Part shown: positions 1 through 11,140 of the stretch, one piece after another
Layout of the letters: the number at the start of each line of letters is the position of its first letter
Position numbering within the stretch: position 1 is the stretch's first letter
Source: Metallyticus violacea
Taxonomy: Eukaryota; Arthropoda; Insecta; Mantodea; Metallyticidae
Reading direction: 5' to 3'
Length of the DNA stretch: 64,000 bases
Assembly: GCA_030762175.1 (NCBI GenBank)
Contig: CM060841.1
Span: forward strand, 6,606,001-6,670,000
Notes under the pieces: generated by a model
Seen by the model: only the letters and a program-made list of their open reading frames with translations
Databases searched by the model: none
What the model was told of the DNA's origin: nothing
Made by a program: the position numbers and the translations under genes

Positions 1-637
1 TTCACAACTGCGCAACTTATTTTATAAATCCCTGCTTTTTTTCTCCTGTGGAGTATTTTCACATGCCTTTCCCACTAAAAGATTTTTAAGGTTAAATCTA
101 TTAATAGGTAGCAACCTTATATTAAAATCTTTAAAAATATTCTATAATTTTCTCATCGCCCATGGGTGATATGTGATTTTTTTAAAATTAATTTATCTTT
201 CCCTACAATGTACAATTTCTTTATTAAAACCATTTTCAATCGCAATTTCCTCTATTCTTCTGTGCTCTTTTATTTTTAGGTTAACCAACCAATATGCCAA
301 GCTGTTAAAAAATGCATGTTTGTGTATGTTTCGGTTAAAACCATCTGATTTTATGTGAATATCTCTATGCGAATTCTTCCCGTATACCCCAAAACTTAAA
401 TTTTCTTGGCTCTTCATATCTTTTATGTCCATAAAAGGTAACGTGTTATCCGTTTATGTTTCATATGTGAATGAAGTGTTTCTATCCTATATATTAAAGA
501 GTTTTATGGCATCATCAATCAGTTTTTTGTTCACAATGAAGAAAATATCAACATATCTATACCATACAAATAGGTGGAAAGACAGAGATGATGTGTATTT
601 CAAATTTACTCATAAAGAGGTTAGCCAAAAAACTTAT
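1..637 (-). mobile_element. Penelope-like element fragment, cut by left window edge
   Basis: Minus-strand reading gives broken stretches of a PLE protein. Near 593-637 there is an RT segment like LANLFMSKFEIHI. Near 193-432 there is the region between RT and endonuclease (KHAFFNSLAYWLVNL), which matches the better copy at 61491-61817 block by block. At 1-60 the frame approaches the IYKINC start of the GIY-YIG endonuclease, which must lie left of the window. The RT catalytic region has stops, so the copy is dead. It lacks the 5' part of RT beyond about 637. Confidence 0.8.
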
Positions 638-3245
638 CTTATGATACTGTCAGATTTGTTTTTCTTTAAGAATGGATAAAATAATTGAGCTCCCATAATT
701 GGAAAGGTATGAGTGTCATATCATGTTCCAACAGCTACAAACTTCTAAACTGCTTGCTCATGTAGCTGAAGTTTAAAATTAGTATTTACACCTGCTGAAC
801 AATATTTATGACAAAATACAAAGTATAAGAAAAGAAGTGTATAACACAAGTTCACCTTGATTAATCAGAGCTTGGATGGCTAGGGTTCTACTGTATTACA
901 TTGAACATTTTAAGAGTTCAGCCTCTATAACTCGGCAAGCATGAAATCTATTATTGAAAATAGAGTGATACTGATGACAATATTGACAGTATTGCTGTTA
1001 TACATAGTAATAAGAAGTTGCCTCAAATCACAGTAAAGCCTTTTGAGCATGTCAACATGTCCAGCACTTGAAATTCATAAATCTAAGAACTGGCCACATA
1101 TGTAAGATGGTCTGATTTAAATAAAATTCTCAGTAGCGACTTTTAGGATGCCAAAGTTTTCGGGTACTTATTTCTGGCTTTGTCTCTTGGATTCCAAAAG
1201 CCTAGTAATTTAACTGACTGTTGGTCTTCCACCATATATTTGTCTTAGGTTGGTAGATATAATAGTATTTTGAGTGAAAAAGTGAAAGTGCATGATAGTT
1301 ATAAATACCAAGGTTTAGATTGCTTTTTTGCAGTAATCAAATGATATTATATGAACTAAGGAAGCTACTTAGGTTTTCTATAAGATGAATTCTATCAAAA
1401 TGAGTTTTATAGCCTGTGTGTAGTATATAGTGGAAATGTTTAAAATAGTATCTCAGGAGGGCTTTTTGCAGGTTTCATATTTCATTATTATTCTATGTAT
1501 TCTACATATCATTCCTAATTTCAGGAAGGACTATAATGTTTTTATACTGACAATGTTTTAAAAACTAGATTCTATTTTTTCAATAATGCAATTACAAAAG
1601 ATCATAACTATGTGCTTAAAATTTTTGGAAAAACAAATGAGAAACATTACAAGAAGCCCATCTGCATCATAGTGAATTCTTAAATATACAATGTTATTTA
1701 TATGCTTTAGTTTGAAGAACAAGGTGCAAAAGTGCATTTACAGGAACCATGGGAGAGAGAGGTCTGTGCTAAAAAAAAAAATTGAAACATTGAAATACTT
1801 TTGCTCTTCCATAGTTGCAGTTAATGAAAACTTTCTTTGTCATTTATATATACCTTAAGTTTCTCACTCTGATTCTCAGTAAATGGATTGTGTTGGTATA
1901 TTTTGTACCTCCTTTAGGCTTTATGCATTCTGCTGGTTTGTGGATAAATTACTATGGCTATGTAAAATTATTAAAATGGAATATATTAATACAATTTTGG
2001 TTTAATGAAGAAGTGTAAACTTTCACTACTGTAAGATAAAGTTCATATTGCAGCAACTCCTTACACTGCAAGTGGAACCAACTTTGGTACTGCATTTTTA
2101 CATTTCCTAATGCACTGAGTACAGGATCTCATTTATAAAACAGAAAGCATGTGGGCTAGAGAAGGTGCTTTTTAGAAGGTTTGAATATACAAATGGTATA
2201 ATCACTTAGGACAGTTGCAAAGGAGTTCTGACATTGCTGTTTGTAAAGAAGCCTAACATTTCTCTAAATCATACTTGCAGTTAGCACGAAGAAGCTCTTT
2301 TGAATTTTAGTTTGAATGCATATCCAAGCAAACTAAAATAATTTGCATGATTGAACAGCCTCATTTTTTTTTTTTATTTTGTTTGCATACTAACATGCAA
2401 TATAATTGTGATAAATGTTGATATTGTTTTTACCACTTCTTGAGTAGTGGTTTTATTACATTCAGTAAGCATAAAAGTTTGTAATTTAATATTGTACATT
2501 AATCTGTTCAGAGTAAAATCTTCTCGATTCACTATTAATTAAAAAAAGATAGCCAATCCAACTCAGGAACTCAGTTTATGGAGACAGTTTTAATTATTTG
2601 AAATATTTTAAATTCAATTTTTTAAGTTCCTTGCCCAGTCATAAAATGTATAGGATATCCCAAACTATAGGATAGCATTGAGAGGGCCTTGAACTTGGTC
2701 ATCCAACTGTTTATCATACAAGACGAGACAATTAGTCTAGGTGACAAGTTCTGTTACAAATTTAAATCTATTAATGACACATGGTATTTTTAGGTTGAAA
2801 ACCTTGAAGGTATAATAATGTCATCCAAAATAAGATTTTTGAATTTTTTAGGTTGCAATGTTACCTATATGCAACTTGATATATTTTAAGCAATGTTTGG
2901 TGGCCTAAAGAGAGCAACAACAAAGTCCTAAGATCATTTCAGAGCTGTATAAAACTCTACTGTAGCAGCATTTTAATATGTTTAGAACCCTGATCTCTTA
3001 AATGCTCTGACAAATGTAAAATAAAAGCAATACAAATGGAAATTTTTAGAACTGTTACTTGTTAACCTTATTAGATGACCAGAAAAATGAAATCATCTGA
3101 CATGGACTCCAAATATTCATAAATTGAAAGTATAAATCAACAAAAACAAAACTGATATGATCACATCCAATGAATGAACAACTGCTGGCTACCAAAAATA
3201 CTGTTAAACTAGAACTCATAGGCAAAAGAAATGCAATAGGACTAA
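638..3245. other. intergenic AT-rich stretch, no gene or repeat recognised
   Basis: Stops in all frames at short intervals. No exon, tRNA-like box or repeat family seen elsewhere in the window was recognised here. It is upstream of the host gene. Confidence 0.5.
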
Positions 3246-3545
3246 GGACACAGTGATTGTTTTTAATAGTGTTTAATACGTGTTTTAACTACTGAGGCAT
3301 AACAGGCTGTGGACACTGGTGATACATGAGATGAAAAGATAAACTGGGAAAGATTTTTTTAAAGGGAGGAAGAGTGGCCTAAATTTAGGGTACATCCCCA
3401 GCATTGGACATAATGAGGACTGAAGAAAACTTGGAAAAAACCGCAGTCAGGGAGGATGATCCTGCTGGGAATGGAGCCCCAGACTTCCAGCTCATGAGTC
3501 TGCACCTTAACAACCTCGGCCACCCATGGCATTGGACACAATGAT
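3246..3545 (-). repeat. SINE-A copy 1 (tRNA-derived) with target duplication
   Basis: On the minus strand, a tRNA-like head (GGTGGCCGAGGTTGTTAAGG near 3528-3508) is followed by the family body (GAGGTTTTTTCC..CCTCAGTC) and a CACTATTAAAAA end near 3259. The body spans about 3259-3528. A 12-base direct repeat GGACACARTGAT (3246-3257 and 3534-3545, one mismatch) is a plausible target-site duplication. It is an old, diverged copy. Confidence 0.85.
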
Positions 3546-4700
3546 AAGATATGTCTCTTGAATAGGAAAGAGATGGCCTAAATATTGTGGTTGAAGAAGA
3601 AGGAGAAGAAGAAGAAATTAAAACATGTTTAACAATTTAATATAGTTTGAGAGAAATGTCATCACATTTAAACCAGCTGGAAGCTACCTAGATTATCATA
3701 AATTTAGTTCTGTAAGCAACTAGATGACCAAATTTAAGACTCTGTAGAGTCAGTCATAAATTGGCTGAAAAGAACTCCCATGTACAGTGTCCTCACAGTA
3801 TTGCTGTATATTATGGCATAAACTCTTTAGAACAAACTGTATATCTAGACTCATCATAAACACTGTCACAATGGTAGTGATACTTCTGCTCATAGAGCAC
3901 AGCACATGATGTCATTATGGTTGAGATGCAGATTTGGGAAGTTGTTTGCAGTAGCTTTCACTAAGGAATGAGGCAATTGCAAAAATTATATAATTGTGAT
4001 AGCACTGCATAAGGTATGCAAGTCTCAGCCAGTAAATTTTTCAAAATGCTCCAGAAGTTAAAAATATCTAAGTAGTTCGTGTGTCACACTATCCGGTGTT
4101 TCATAGGGACTGTAACTGTAAGAATGTTTTACACACAAAATGGACTCCACCATTGGTTAAACCAATGGCCCATGAACTAACAATATCCACAATGTCTATT
4201 ATTTGCACATAATCAGTGACCTGGAACTATATGATTATAAATTATGCAAAGGACAAATGAACTGAAGTGCCAGAAATTCATAAAAGCAAAACACTTCAGC
4301 AACTCGACACTTATGAAGATATTTTCTTTGTTTAGGAGCCTTTTAATGTTCAAAATGACAGGGTATATACCAGAAGCTATTCCTAGAGAAACTGGTGAAA
4401 ATGGTTCCAAGGGACCAAAGGAGCCTTCATCCTACATCAATCCATGGTATGTGTATGGGTGCACAACTGAGTTCCATAACTACGAGAAAGAGGTAAAAAA
4501 GATCAGCCATAGTGTACCAGAAGACAGTGCTGGAGAGACTGGTCAGGAATCTCAACAACTCCATATTCCACAGTCAGAACTGAGATTTTCAACCCAGCAC
4601 ATAAGGATCAGGCAACCAATGTGCCAAACTTCATTTCCAACTCTAATTGACTTTCTGATAGTTTGAACCCAAACTCTTCTGACTAAAAATTGTGCCCTGT
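3546..4700. other. intergenic stretch with GAA-rich tract, no gene recognised
   Basis: A short purine tract of GAA repeats lies at about 3592-3616. A 140-codon open frame (4244-4666, +) is present, but its translation resembles nothing I know and has no splice or promoter context. I do not call it a gene. Confidence 0.4.
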
Positions 4701-4714
4701 GCTTCAAGACATGG

Positions 4715-4880
4715 CAAGTAAGAAGAGACATCCAAATATTGTCGGTTTGAAACACTCTCTTGTGAAGATAGCAGCAGAATTCTCTATTGATATGTGGCAT
4801 AATGCAATTAATGAGTAATCACAAAGACTTAAGAAATGTGTGGATGCTAAAGGTTATCTTTTGGATGATAATGTGATTTG
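4715..4880 (+). pseudogene. C-terminal relic of a Tc1/mariner-like transposase
   Basis: The frame around 4720-4875 reads LKHSLVKIAAEF..W, a stop, then SQRLKKCVDAKG. That pattern (helix with W, then RLKxCVxAKGG) is the usual tail of DDE transposases of the Tc1/mariner group in arthropods. One stop interrupts it and no catalytic core is seen upstream, so it is a dead fragment. The match is short and the call is tentative. Confidence 0.4.
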
Positions 4881-4911
4881 TGTTCATTACATGGATATGT
4901 AATGAACACAA
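4878..4911. repeat. perfect 15-bp inverted repeat (hairpin)
   Basis: Arms 4878-4892 and 4897-4911 are exact reverse complements, separated by a GGAT loop. No run of T follows and no known element end matches it. Confidence 0.8.
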
Positions 4912-6108
4912 CTATAATCCATATAATCATTAGAATATTGCAGCATTTCTCAGCATCTTGAGTTAGTTTATTGAAAACTTCGTAACAGTGTTTATGGTAA
5001 GACTAGATATAGTAGCAAAACAGATTTCTTTTATGCTTATGAAAAATTGAAAACTCTTAAATCATTTTATTTATTAATTAAAAAGCATTTGATCATCAAA
5101 AAGAGCAAGAGAAATAAGGGAAACATGATTTACTGGCTCTTAAAGAATACTTTAAAAAGATGTAATTAAGACTTAATCTTGAAAATGGTGTTTAGGCCTT
5201 TTAGAGTACTCCCCAATTGCAGTATCATATAGTGTGAATTTACAAGATTTTTCTGCTTGGACTGTGTTTTTTTACATTCTCTAAAAGGAATATAAGTTTT
5301 ATTATAATGTGTAATGTCATTAACAGGATGGTCAATCATCTTGAAGTGAGAGGCATCTTTCTAATTGCATATAGAATGTCTCTCTATAAGAAATTAATAT
5401 CTGTAGAAGCTTTATGATATGAAAGTGAGACATTACTCATGCATTACAAAGGTTCCTCATTGTAGGGCTAGTTATATATTTACAACAATTTTGTTACACT
5501 GCATATATTTTCATGGAGTTTGTAAGCTTAAAAAAACTGATGTTCACATGTCACTGTTCATTAAGTAAAAAGAAATTAAATCATTATGTTAATCTCTGAA
5601 TGCTGCATTTAAATCATTATTTTAAGAAAGAGCTGGATACACCTTTCTGGCACAAATGTTGCATAACTTATATTAAATCACAAGTAACAAATGCTTGCAA
5701 ATTTGACAGTTCTTTCAAAAATAAAGTAGTTTGATTCTCATGAAAAATAGAGTGAAGTTCAGTCTTTTAAAAATGAGAAAACATAATATTGTAATACATT
5801 GAAAATAAATCCCTGCCACTTACATGTTGGTGACCAGAAAAAAATATTCCCTGTTAGAAGTTTTAGAGAAGTAATTTGAGATTACAAACCTAGGGACGTA
5901 AAATGTGAAATTATGTACTATTGAAGTATTTGCAATTTGGTGCTCAGAAATTCATAATAAAGCTATATAATATTAAAAAGGCCTCTTGCCTTCTTAATAA
6001 TCAAAATAAAATTAGTTGTTAATATGCAATGAACAGCATTTTCACATTTAGTATTCATAAATCTGCAATATTTCAGAAGATTGCTTGCCAGTGCAATGGT
6101 GTACTAAT
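4912..6108. other. intergenic AT-rich stretch, nothing recognised
   Basis: No coding exon, RNA gene or known repeat family was recognised here. Confidence 0.5.
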
Positions 6109-6311
6109 AGGAATTCAATTAAATATAACATTTAATTTCATGTTGGAACCAATACAGTGAAGTGACTATTATGTTTTTAATTATCTAGCGAGTCAATCTG
6201 ATAACTTTATGCTCCACTTGCTGTTGAATTATGCATAATTTTGCATAATTCAACAGAAAGTGGAGCATAAGATTATCAGATTGACTCACTAGATAATTAA
6301 GGAATTCAATT
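6109..6311. mobile_element. palindromic PLE (P4 subfamily) mini-insertion with TSD
   Basis: Direct repeats of AGGAATTCAATT at 6109-6120 and 6300-6311 bracket the insertion 6121-6299. Inside, two about 58-nt arms (6179-6236 and 6241-6298) are inverted copies with about four mismatches. The left side carries an extra tail with GGAACCAATACAGTGAAG, which the right side lacks. The same tail is found at 41485-41583, and the arm sequence recurs at the left end of the PLE at 19233. This is a complete 5'-truncated inverted PLE insertion of 179 bp. Confidence 0.8.
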
Positions 6312-6655
6312 GTTAAAACCAAAGTCACAATTCTACTTTTTTCCTAATGTTGTGAGAAATCTGTCAATTGCTTCAAGCAACAGTTGTTTGTTTTATAATC
6401 AAAAGACATAATATAAAATAACTCATAAACTAAATTACAAATTGAAGACATGAAGAATGGTTACAGTTTTTATGAACTTGCCAACATGATTTATTGGGAA
6501 GCAAGAGATTGTGCCATAAGAGCTTCTGAGAACTACAGAGAAAGGTTCCCTAATAGAAGCCATCCACATTACTACATATCAATCTGTAAATAGATGTTGC
6601 TTGAACTGAAATTTCTTTAAGGTAGAAAAAATCAATGGCATGCTTATCCTTTTGA
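6312..6655. other. short intergenic stretch, nothing recognised
   Basis: No coding or repeat signal was recognised between the PLE insertion and the next transposon. Confidence 0.4.
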
Positions 6656-6659
6656 AACT

Positions 6660-7495
6660 TTAAAAGTCCATATAAACATATGTCTGGAAATGCTTAGTTT
6701 TTGAGCTATTAATGAAAGTTTACTTCAACATGTTTCAGTTACAAACTAATAAGTTCATAACTGCAAATAAAATTAATTTTGTTAGGTAATTAAATGATGT
6801 TATTGATACAGGTCTGCTGATGCACTCACTGTATCCTAGATGGTCATGTGTTGCCAAGGAGAGTATTTACATTTGTCATTTGAGTAGATTCATGGTTAAT
6901 CTGTTTCTCATGTTTCATTTGTATTGCATGTTGTGTTGTGTTTAATTATGGCAGGATATCCATTTTGTGCCCTTGCAAATGAGAAGAAACGTAGTTTATG
7001 CATGATGGGGCTCCAGAACCTTATAGCCACATTGTTGGAGATGCATGACTGATATGTACCATGACAAATGAGTAGGGGAGAACCAGTTCCATGGCTTGTA
7101 AGTTCCCTTGACCTCACTCCTTTGGACTATTATCTTTGGGGCCACCTAAAACAATTGGTTTATGCAGCAGGCATTCCTGATGCAGACACACTTCATTAAC
7201 GTTGTAAACCTGCGAAATCATTTTACACTGTATAAGGAGTATTTGAAAAGATGTGATAATCCATGATCCGACTACCATGTATGGGAGCAAGAGGTTTGAA
7301 CATTTATTATGAGTATTCCAGTTGACATTGTGTTTATTGGATTTTGTTTCTTGTTTTGGTAAAATTACTTAATAACTCAAAAACTAAGAATTTCCGGGCA
7401 TATCTTTATATGGACGTTTTTTCCTTGTTTTGGTAAACTTTCATTAATAACTGAAAAACTAAGGATTTGCAGACATATATGCACATTTTCAGAAA
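6660..7495 (+). mobile_element. decayed DDE transposon with about 50-bp terminal inverted repeats
   Basis: The left end (about 6662-6712, AAAAGTCCATATAAACATAT and on through CTTAGTTTTTGAG) is the reverse complement of about 7369-7423. A second, diverged copy of the right end follows at about 7426-7490, so the 3' end is duplicated. The interior at 7090-7320 reads, with breaks, LTPLDxxLWGxLKQLVYAAG...RFEHLL, the usual C-terminal part of mariner-type (SPDLTPLDFFLWG) transposases. The upstream catalytic part is mostly gone, so the element is internally deleted and dead. Confidence 0.65.
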
Positions 7496-7569
7496 GGAAA
7501 ATAAAGCCTCCTAATCCTTCACACATTACTATAAATACTGGATATTGCACTGAACTGTGATTCTCTTAA

Positions 7570-8935
7570 TGATTCCTATAAAATTATAGGTAATGTACCC
7601 AAAAATATTAGTCACTCTTAATGGGTGCAACTGCCTCAGGATCCAGATAACAGCCTCAATTCTTTGTGTAGGTACTATACAATATATTCAGGTATGCAGC
7701 ATCAATTTGCAGCCACTCACACATCAGGAGGTCCCAAAATTGTGCAGAGTATGTGAGTGCCTATTCCGGTGTTTTTCACTTGCAGTGCCATAGATTTCTA
7801 TTGGATTCAAATCAAGGGACTTAATGGGCCAGTTGAAGTGAAATAGTGTCCCAGAAGTTTGTCATGCCATGCACACTATGAGCCCTATGCATATGGTGGT
7901 GGTTGTCCTGCAAGATATATAGATGCCAGTGTTCTGCATTGCTAATATGTTGCCTAAAGGACAACATATATTCATTCAGAATGCCAAAGTATACATACAG
8001 TTTAAAGTCAATTATTCATGAGGGCCCAGTTATTGAATGAAAAATACTCCCAAACCATCACAAAACCCATCATTGAACAATTTCAGCAACTCACTCTGGA
8101 TGAAAGGCATCATTGGATATGTGTTGCACTGTTTGCCTTACATTATTAGAGAGCAAACAAAAATTAAATTCTTCAAATCATATAAGTTTTCAGTTCTCCA
8201 AAATGAAGTTATGGTGCCATTGAGACCGTATCAAACATTGTACTGTGTGAACTTTTTTTTGCACATGTTTATCACATGTATTTCTCATTGTCCTTTCCAA
8301 AATTAATTGTGATACATCTTCATGAACCATCTGGAGTAATTTATGTCATAATGTTGTTTTGGTGATACTTATACTTCATTTATTTGGGTACTTCACCAAA
8401 TAAGTAAAATATATGTGTCGCAAACCAACTCTATATAAACATTATTTTGCAATTTCACTTTAATAGCTTCAAGAGTAAGTTCATATGAATTTATGCCATG
8501 TTTGAAAGTGATTTGCATTGCCTAAGCATGTTGGCCTTCATTGAACACCTAAAATAATTTATGCATGATGAAATTGGTTTGCATTTACTTAAGCCTACAA
8601 CAAAGCAGTGGTCTCTAGGGGTGATATCTTCTTTTTGTTAAACAAAACTGATTTTAGGTTGATGGTAAGGTTTTCCACTCCTAATAAACCCTTTGGATAA
8701 TCCATATTGATACACTGAAAATGGCCACTTTATTCACTTTATATTCCACGAACCTGCCCAAACATGATGGCTCCTTTTAGCCACTCCACCACATCTGAGT
8801 TGCAGTCAATTTGGGGAGCTGCTTGAATAGAACTAAAACACACAACCACTCTGAGTTTACATCCCCAATTATAATCACAAACTAAGTGAATCATGCTTTG
8901 AATTCATTGTTCATGTTATGACTAATTAAGGTTTT
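7570..8935 (-). pseudogene. Tc1-like transposase relic
   Basis: On the minus strand, 7990-7740 reads LQDNHHHMHRA.. and, after a frame change, NWPIKSLDLNPIE. This matches the Tc1 pattern of QDN, HRA, WPxxSPDLNPIE, which holds the second catalytic aspartate and the final glutamate. Upstream on the same strand (8640-8580) ITPRDHCFVV resembles the paired-type DNA-binding region. Many stops and shifts make it a pseudogene. Ends were not found, so limits are approximate. Confidence 0.55.
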
Positions 8936-8939
8936 ATGC

Positions 8940-10090
8940 TGCAGGGAGGTCACATCCCCAATAATTATAATCACAATGTTCTCTCATAAATATGCAATTC
9001 CAATCTCCTGTAATGCTTTCTGTACTGATACAATTAGTGTCTGATTATATGCACATTAATTGAACATTTTGAAACACCACCTTTACAAAGAAAGAAAAAA
9101 AAGTGATTAATGGATTAAAATATTAATTAGGAAAGAATGTCACAATAATTGTAACATTAATTTTTGGGAAATGTGTGAACTGAGTATAAAAATTGGGTAA
9201 CAGAGGTATGAAATCTGTGAGAATCTTAGCTTAGTTTCTGTCTTTGGTTAAGTTTGATAAAATTTCAATTTTTTTATTGCTTTATTAAAATTATTTTGTA
9301 ATGTAAACATTGTAATGTGTATGTTAAGGTATTAGGAAATAGCAGAGCTTCTTTCTTTGGTTAACTTTGAACAAAATTTCAATTTTTTATGAGAAATATT
9401 TTGTATTTTTGTATTTTGTAATTGGACATAAATGTGCATATTAAGGTATTAGGAAACAAAGTACAAATTTGTTTGACTATATTAAGTGACACACAATGTA
9501 CAAGTTTTATTTATTGTGCCTTGTTTATGCTACATGTATGTGTATTTAAAGTAACTATGAACTTTTTGGATAATTAGAATGTAAAAGATCTAATGTGACA
9601 CCATATGTCTATTATAAGCATTGAGTATTAAAAAAAAAATTTAGAATAAGTGGCAGTGCTTGTATGATGTCAAATATATAAACTTGTAATATTAAACATT
9701 TTGAAATAATAACATATGTTGCATGCAAACAGAATCATTTTGAATAGAATTTTATTTATGCTTGTTTTAGTTACAGAGAATAAAATAGCATGTCTGTAGG
9801 TGGACTTAAAAGTGCACAATGTGCCATCTTCCACATACAGGTGTCTGAAATGAAAACTAGGTACCATTAAGAAAATTTTAAAACCCAGTGACTATTAAAA
9901 TTTTTAAATGTTGTTTGCTGCAAAAGGTAGAAGTATCACCAAGTTTTTATGGTAACAACATTTTCACTAGATGTTCAAATAATAAGCTGTTATATCAGCA
10001 ACACTGTAATTCAATTCCATTGTTACTTAGATTTCTGCAATAATACTTTTGTTTAGTTTGTTTTTTTTTCCAAGGAGTGTGCATTTCAAA
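8940..10090. other. intergenic stretch, no gene; contains a tandem duplication
   Basis: Apart from the direct duplication at 9241-9456 (listed separately), nothing coding or repetitive was recognised. Confidence 0.45.
9241..9456. repeat. two-unit tandem duplication, about 100 bp per unit
   Basis: Units 9241-9340 and 9354-9456 share TCTTTGGTTAA, AAATTTCAATTTTTT, ATTTTGTAAT and AAGGTATTAGGAAA in the same order with small indels. No element termini were recognised. Confidence 0.75.
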
Positions 10091-10094
10091 TTTT

Positions 10095-10357
10095 TTATAG
10101 TGTTTTATGCCCATTTTTATTGCTGAGGCAGGTGGTGGACACTAATGGTGCCTGAGATGAAATGATAAATTGGAAAAGGATTTTGTTTTAAAGGAAGGAA
10201 GCATTAAAAACCTAAGTTTAGGGTACTTCCCTGGTATTTGCCATTTATGAGGACTGAGGAAAACCTGGAAGAACCTCAGTTGGGAAGGACCCTGTGGCAA
10301 TTGAATTCCAGATCTTCCACTTAGAAATATGTGTCTTAACAACCTCAGCCACCTATG
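10095..10357 (-). repeat. SINE-A copy 2
   Basis: Same family as 3246-3545. The minus-strand tRNA-like head is near 10357 and the CACTAT.. end near 10095. The body includes the conserved AACCTGG..CTCAGTCCTCATAAATGGCAAAT region. Diverged. Confidence 0.8.
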
Positions 10358-11140
10358 TCAGTTTTCACAATTATGATGTAGTCATTGGACATAACTGCTA
10401 AATATGGAGTTCTGAAAATCCAAATACAGTAAGAAAAACTGAATGAGACAGCCATAAAATCAATATTTGGTCAATATGATGATGCAATATGTGCTCAATC
10501 CATTTTTTTTAAATAAAAATACAATCATTGAAAACATCTGGACATTCTAGAAAATCATGCCATTCCTCAGATACCAGATGGATATTTTTTTAACAAGAAG
10601 GGGATCCTCCATATTAAAATGCCCATGTGAATAGTTGCTTGAATGATGTTTTCCTTATATGTTGAATCAAATGCAGCAGACTGATGGCATGGCCTTCAAG
10701 ATTCCCAGATTGAATCCTATAGGTTTTTTATCTGGTGTAAAGAGCAGTAGCATTTTAGTAGCATATCTCACATTACAATTCCAATCACAGCACTGTGAAC
10801 AATACAAAATAATTAAAATTATTTCTAACATAATTTATACTCCATGTTAATAATATTATTATTTCTGATCTAAAAGCATGCATTTTTTTCTGTCAGATTT
10901 ACAGACTTTTATTCTTTTATAATAAGCAACAATGAGCTGAGAATCATGCTTCTAGTGCTATGTCAACAAGTACACATGCACTTATTTATACTCATAACAC
11001 TTATATTTACTTATTTTCATTGTTAGAGCTAGAAGGTGGATATAAAATTAAAGTGGTGTGTTTGTGTTCAGTTGTGCCTCAATTTCACATATTTGAAGAT
11101 AAGTTGCATTAATTGATTATGTTTATGAATTTGTGATAAG
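10358..11140. other. intergenic stretch, nothing recognised
   Basis: No coding or repeat signal recognised. Confidence 0.4.

Noticed and set aside
4244..4666. 140-codon open frame in the upstream region
   Set aside because: No family resemblance, no splice or promoter context; probably chance.
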